Under the pieces are notes generated by a model, which saw nothing but the letters and a program-made list of their open reading frames with translations, did not search any database and was not told the origin of the DNA. A stretch of DNA of 64,000 bases from Nitrospira sp. (GTDB taxonomy: Bacteria; Nitrospirota; Nitrospiria; Nitrospirales; Nitrospiraceae). The stretch is from NCBI GenBank assembly GCA_024331125.1, contig JANDJI010000006.1:62001-126000 (forward strand), in the 5' to 3' direction. The translations under genes and the position numbers were made by a program. Shown here in pieces: positions 63,917-64,000 of the stretch. Positions within the stretch are counted from its first letter, which is position 1. Each line of letters starts with the position of its first letter.

Positions 63917-64000
63917 GGGTCCATCTTAGCCTGAATTCTCCTTGGGCAAAATAGCTTCTCGCTTTATGTAGAGAGTATGGGACAGGGAACATCACCCCTT

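Overview
The window looks like a contiguous chromosomal piece of a Gram-negative bacterium with moderately high GC. It carries outer-membrane beta-barrels, a TolC-type (type I) export pair, an OmpA lipoprotein, LapB-like and PEP-CTERM proteins. The mix of many sigma-54 activators, a BtuCD-like ABC cassette next to a molbindin, a second full ModABC set, an alginate-export-type barrel and a PEP-CTERM protein fits Nitrospira (Nitrospirota). That assignment is an inference from gene content; there is no rRNA or marker phylogeny here to fix it.

Left part (1-26 kb), mostly housekeeping. It starts with the 3' end of a sigma-54 activator, then an HD-GYP-like protein overlapping a PAS/hybrid histidine kinase. 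After a gene-poor kilobase with a 33-residue membrane peptide come mutS2 (reverse), the glycolytic run gap-pgk-tpiA-secG, ilvE and a PilZ protein (reverse), then the ribosome/GTPase block rplU-rpmA-obgE-proB-nadD-rsfS-lapB, bioB, an AlgH-like protein, a DUF481 barrel, mscL, an OmpA lipoprotein, a CBS protein and a secreted TPR protein.

Middle accessory part (26-48 kb). A reverse-strand locus (31.8 to 26.2 kb) has a GAF-PAS-AAA-Fis sigma-54 activator, three tandem inverted repeats and a -24/-12 promoter in front of osmC, a methanethiol-methyltransferase-like membrane enzyme, a 48-residue membrane peptide, a decayed second osmC, a DCC thiol oxidoreductase, a small membrane protein and an AhpD-like CxxC protein. 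I read it as a dedicated thiol/peroxide stress regulon and consider it the best candidate here for an undescribed system. Next come trmL and galE, then a molybdenum region: an HTH plus molybdate-binding-domain regulator, a large outer-membrane barrel, modABC, a two-repeat TOBE/Mop-like protein, and a second BtuFCD-type importer (probably MolABC-like) with a 67-residue molbindin. Two transporters (MFS and ACR3/BASS-like) and a LexA-like XRE-S24 repressor with its own palindromic operator close this part.

Right part (48-64 kb). It holds a PEP-CTERM protein, a Uma2 nuclease-like protein, a small lipoprotein, tRNA-Arg(CCU), a DUF4403 lipoprotein, a DpnII/MboI-like protein that seems to have lost catalytic residues, a RAM-domain protein, then a reverse operon malQ-histidine kinase-NtrC-type regulator, and a type I secretion pair (HlyD-like and HlyB-like with a C39-like domain lacking the catalytic cysteine). 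The final 84 bases hold the upstream region of the exporter.
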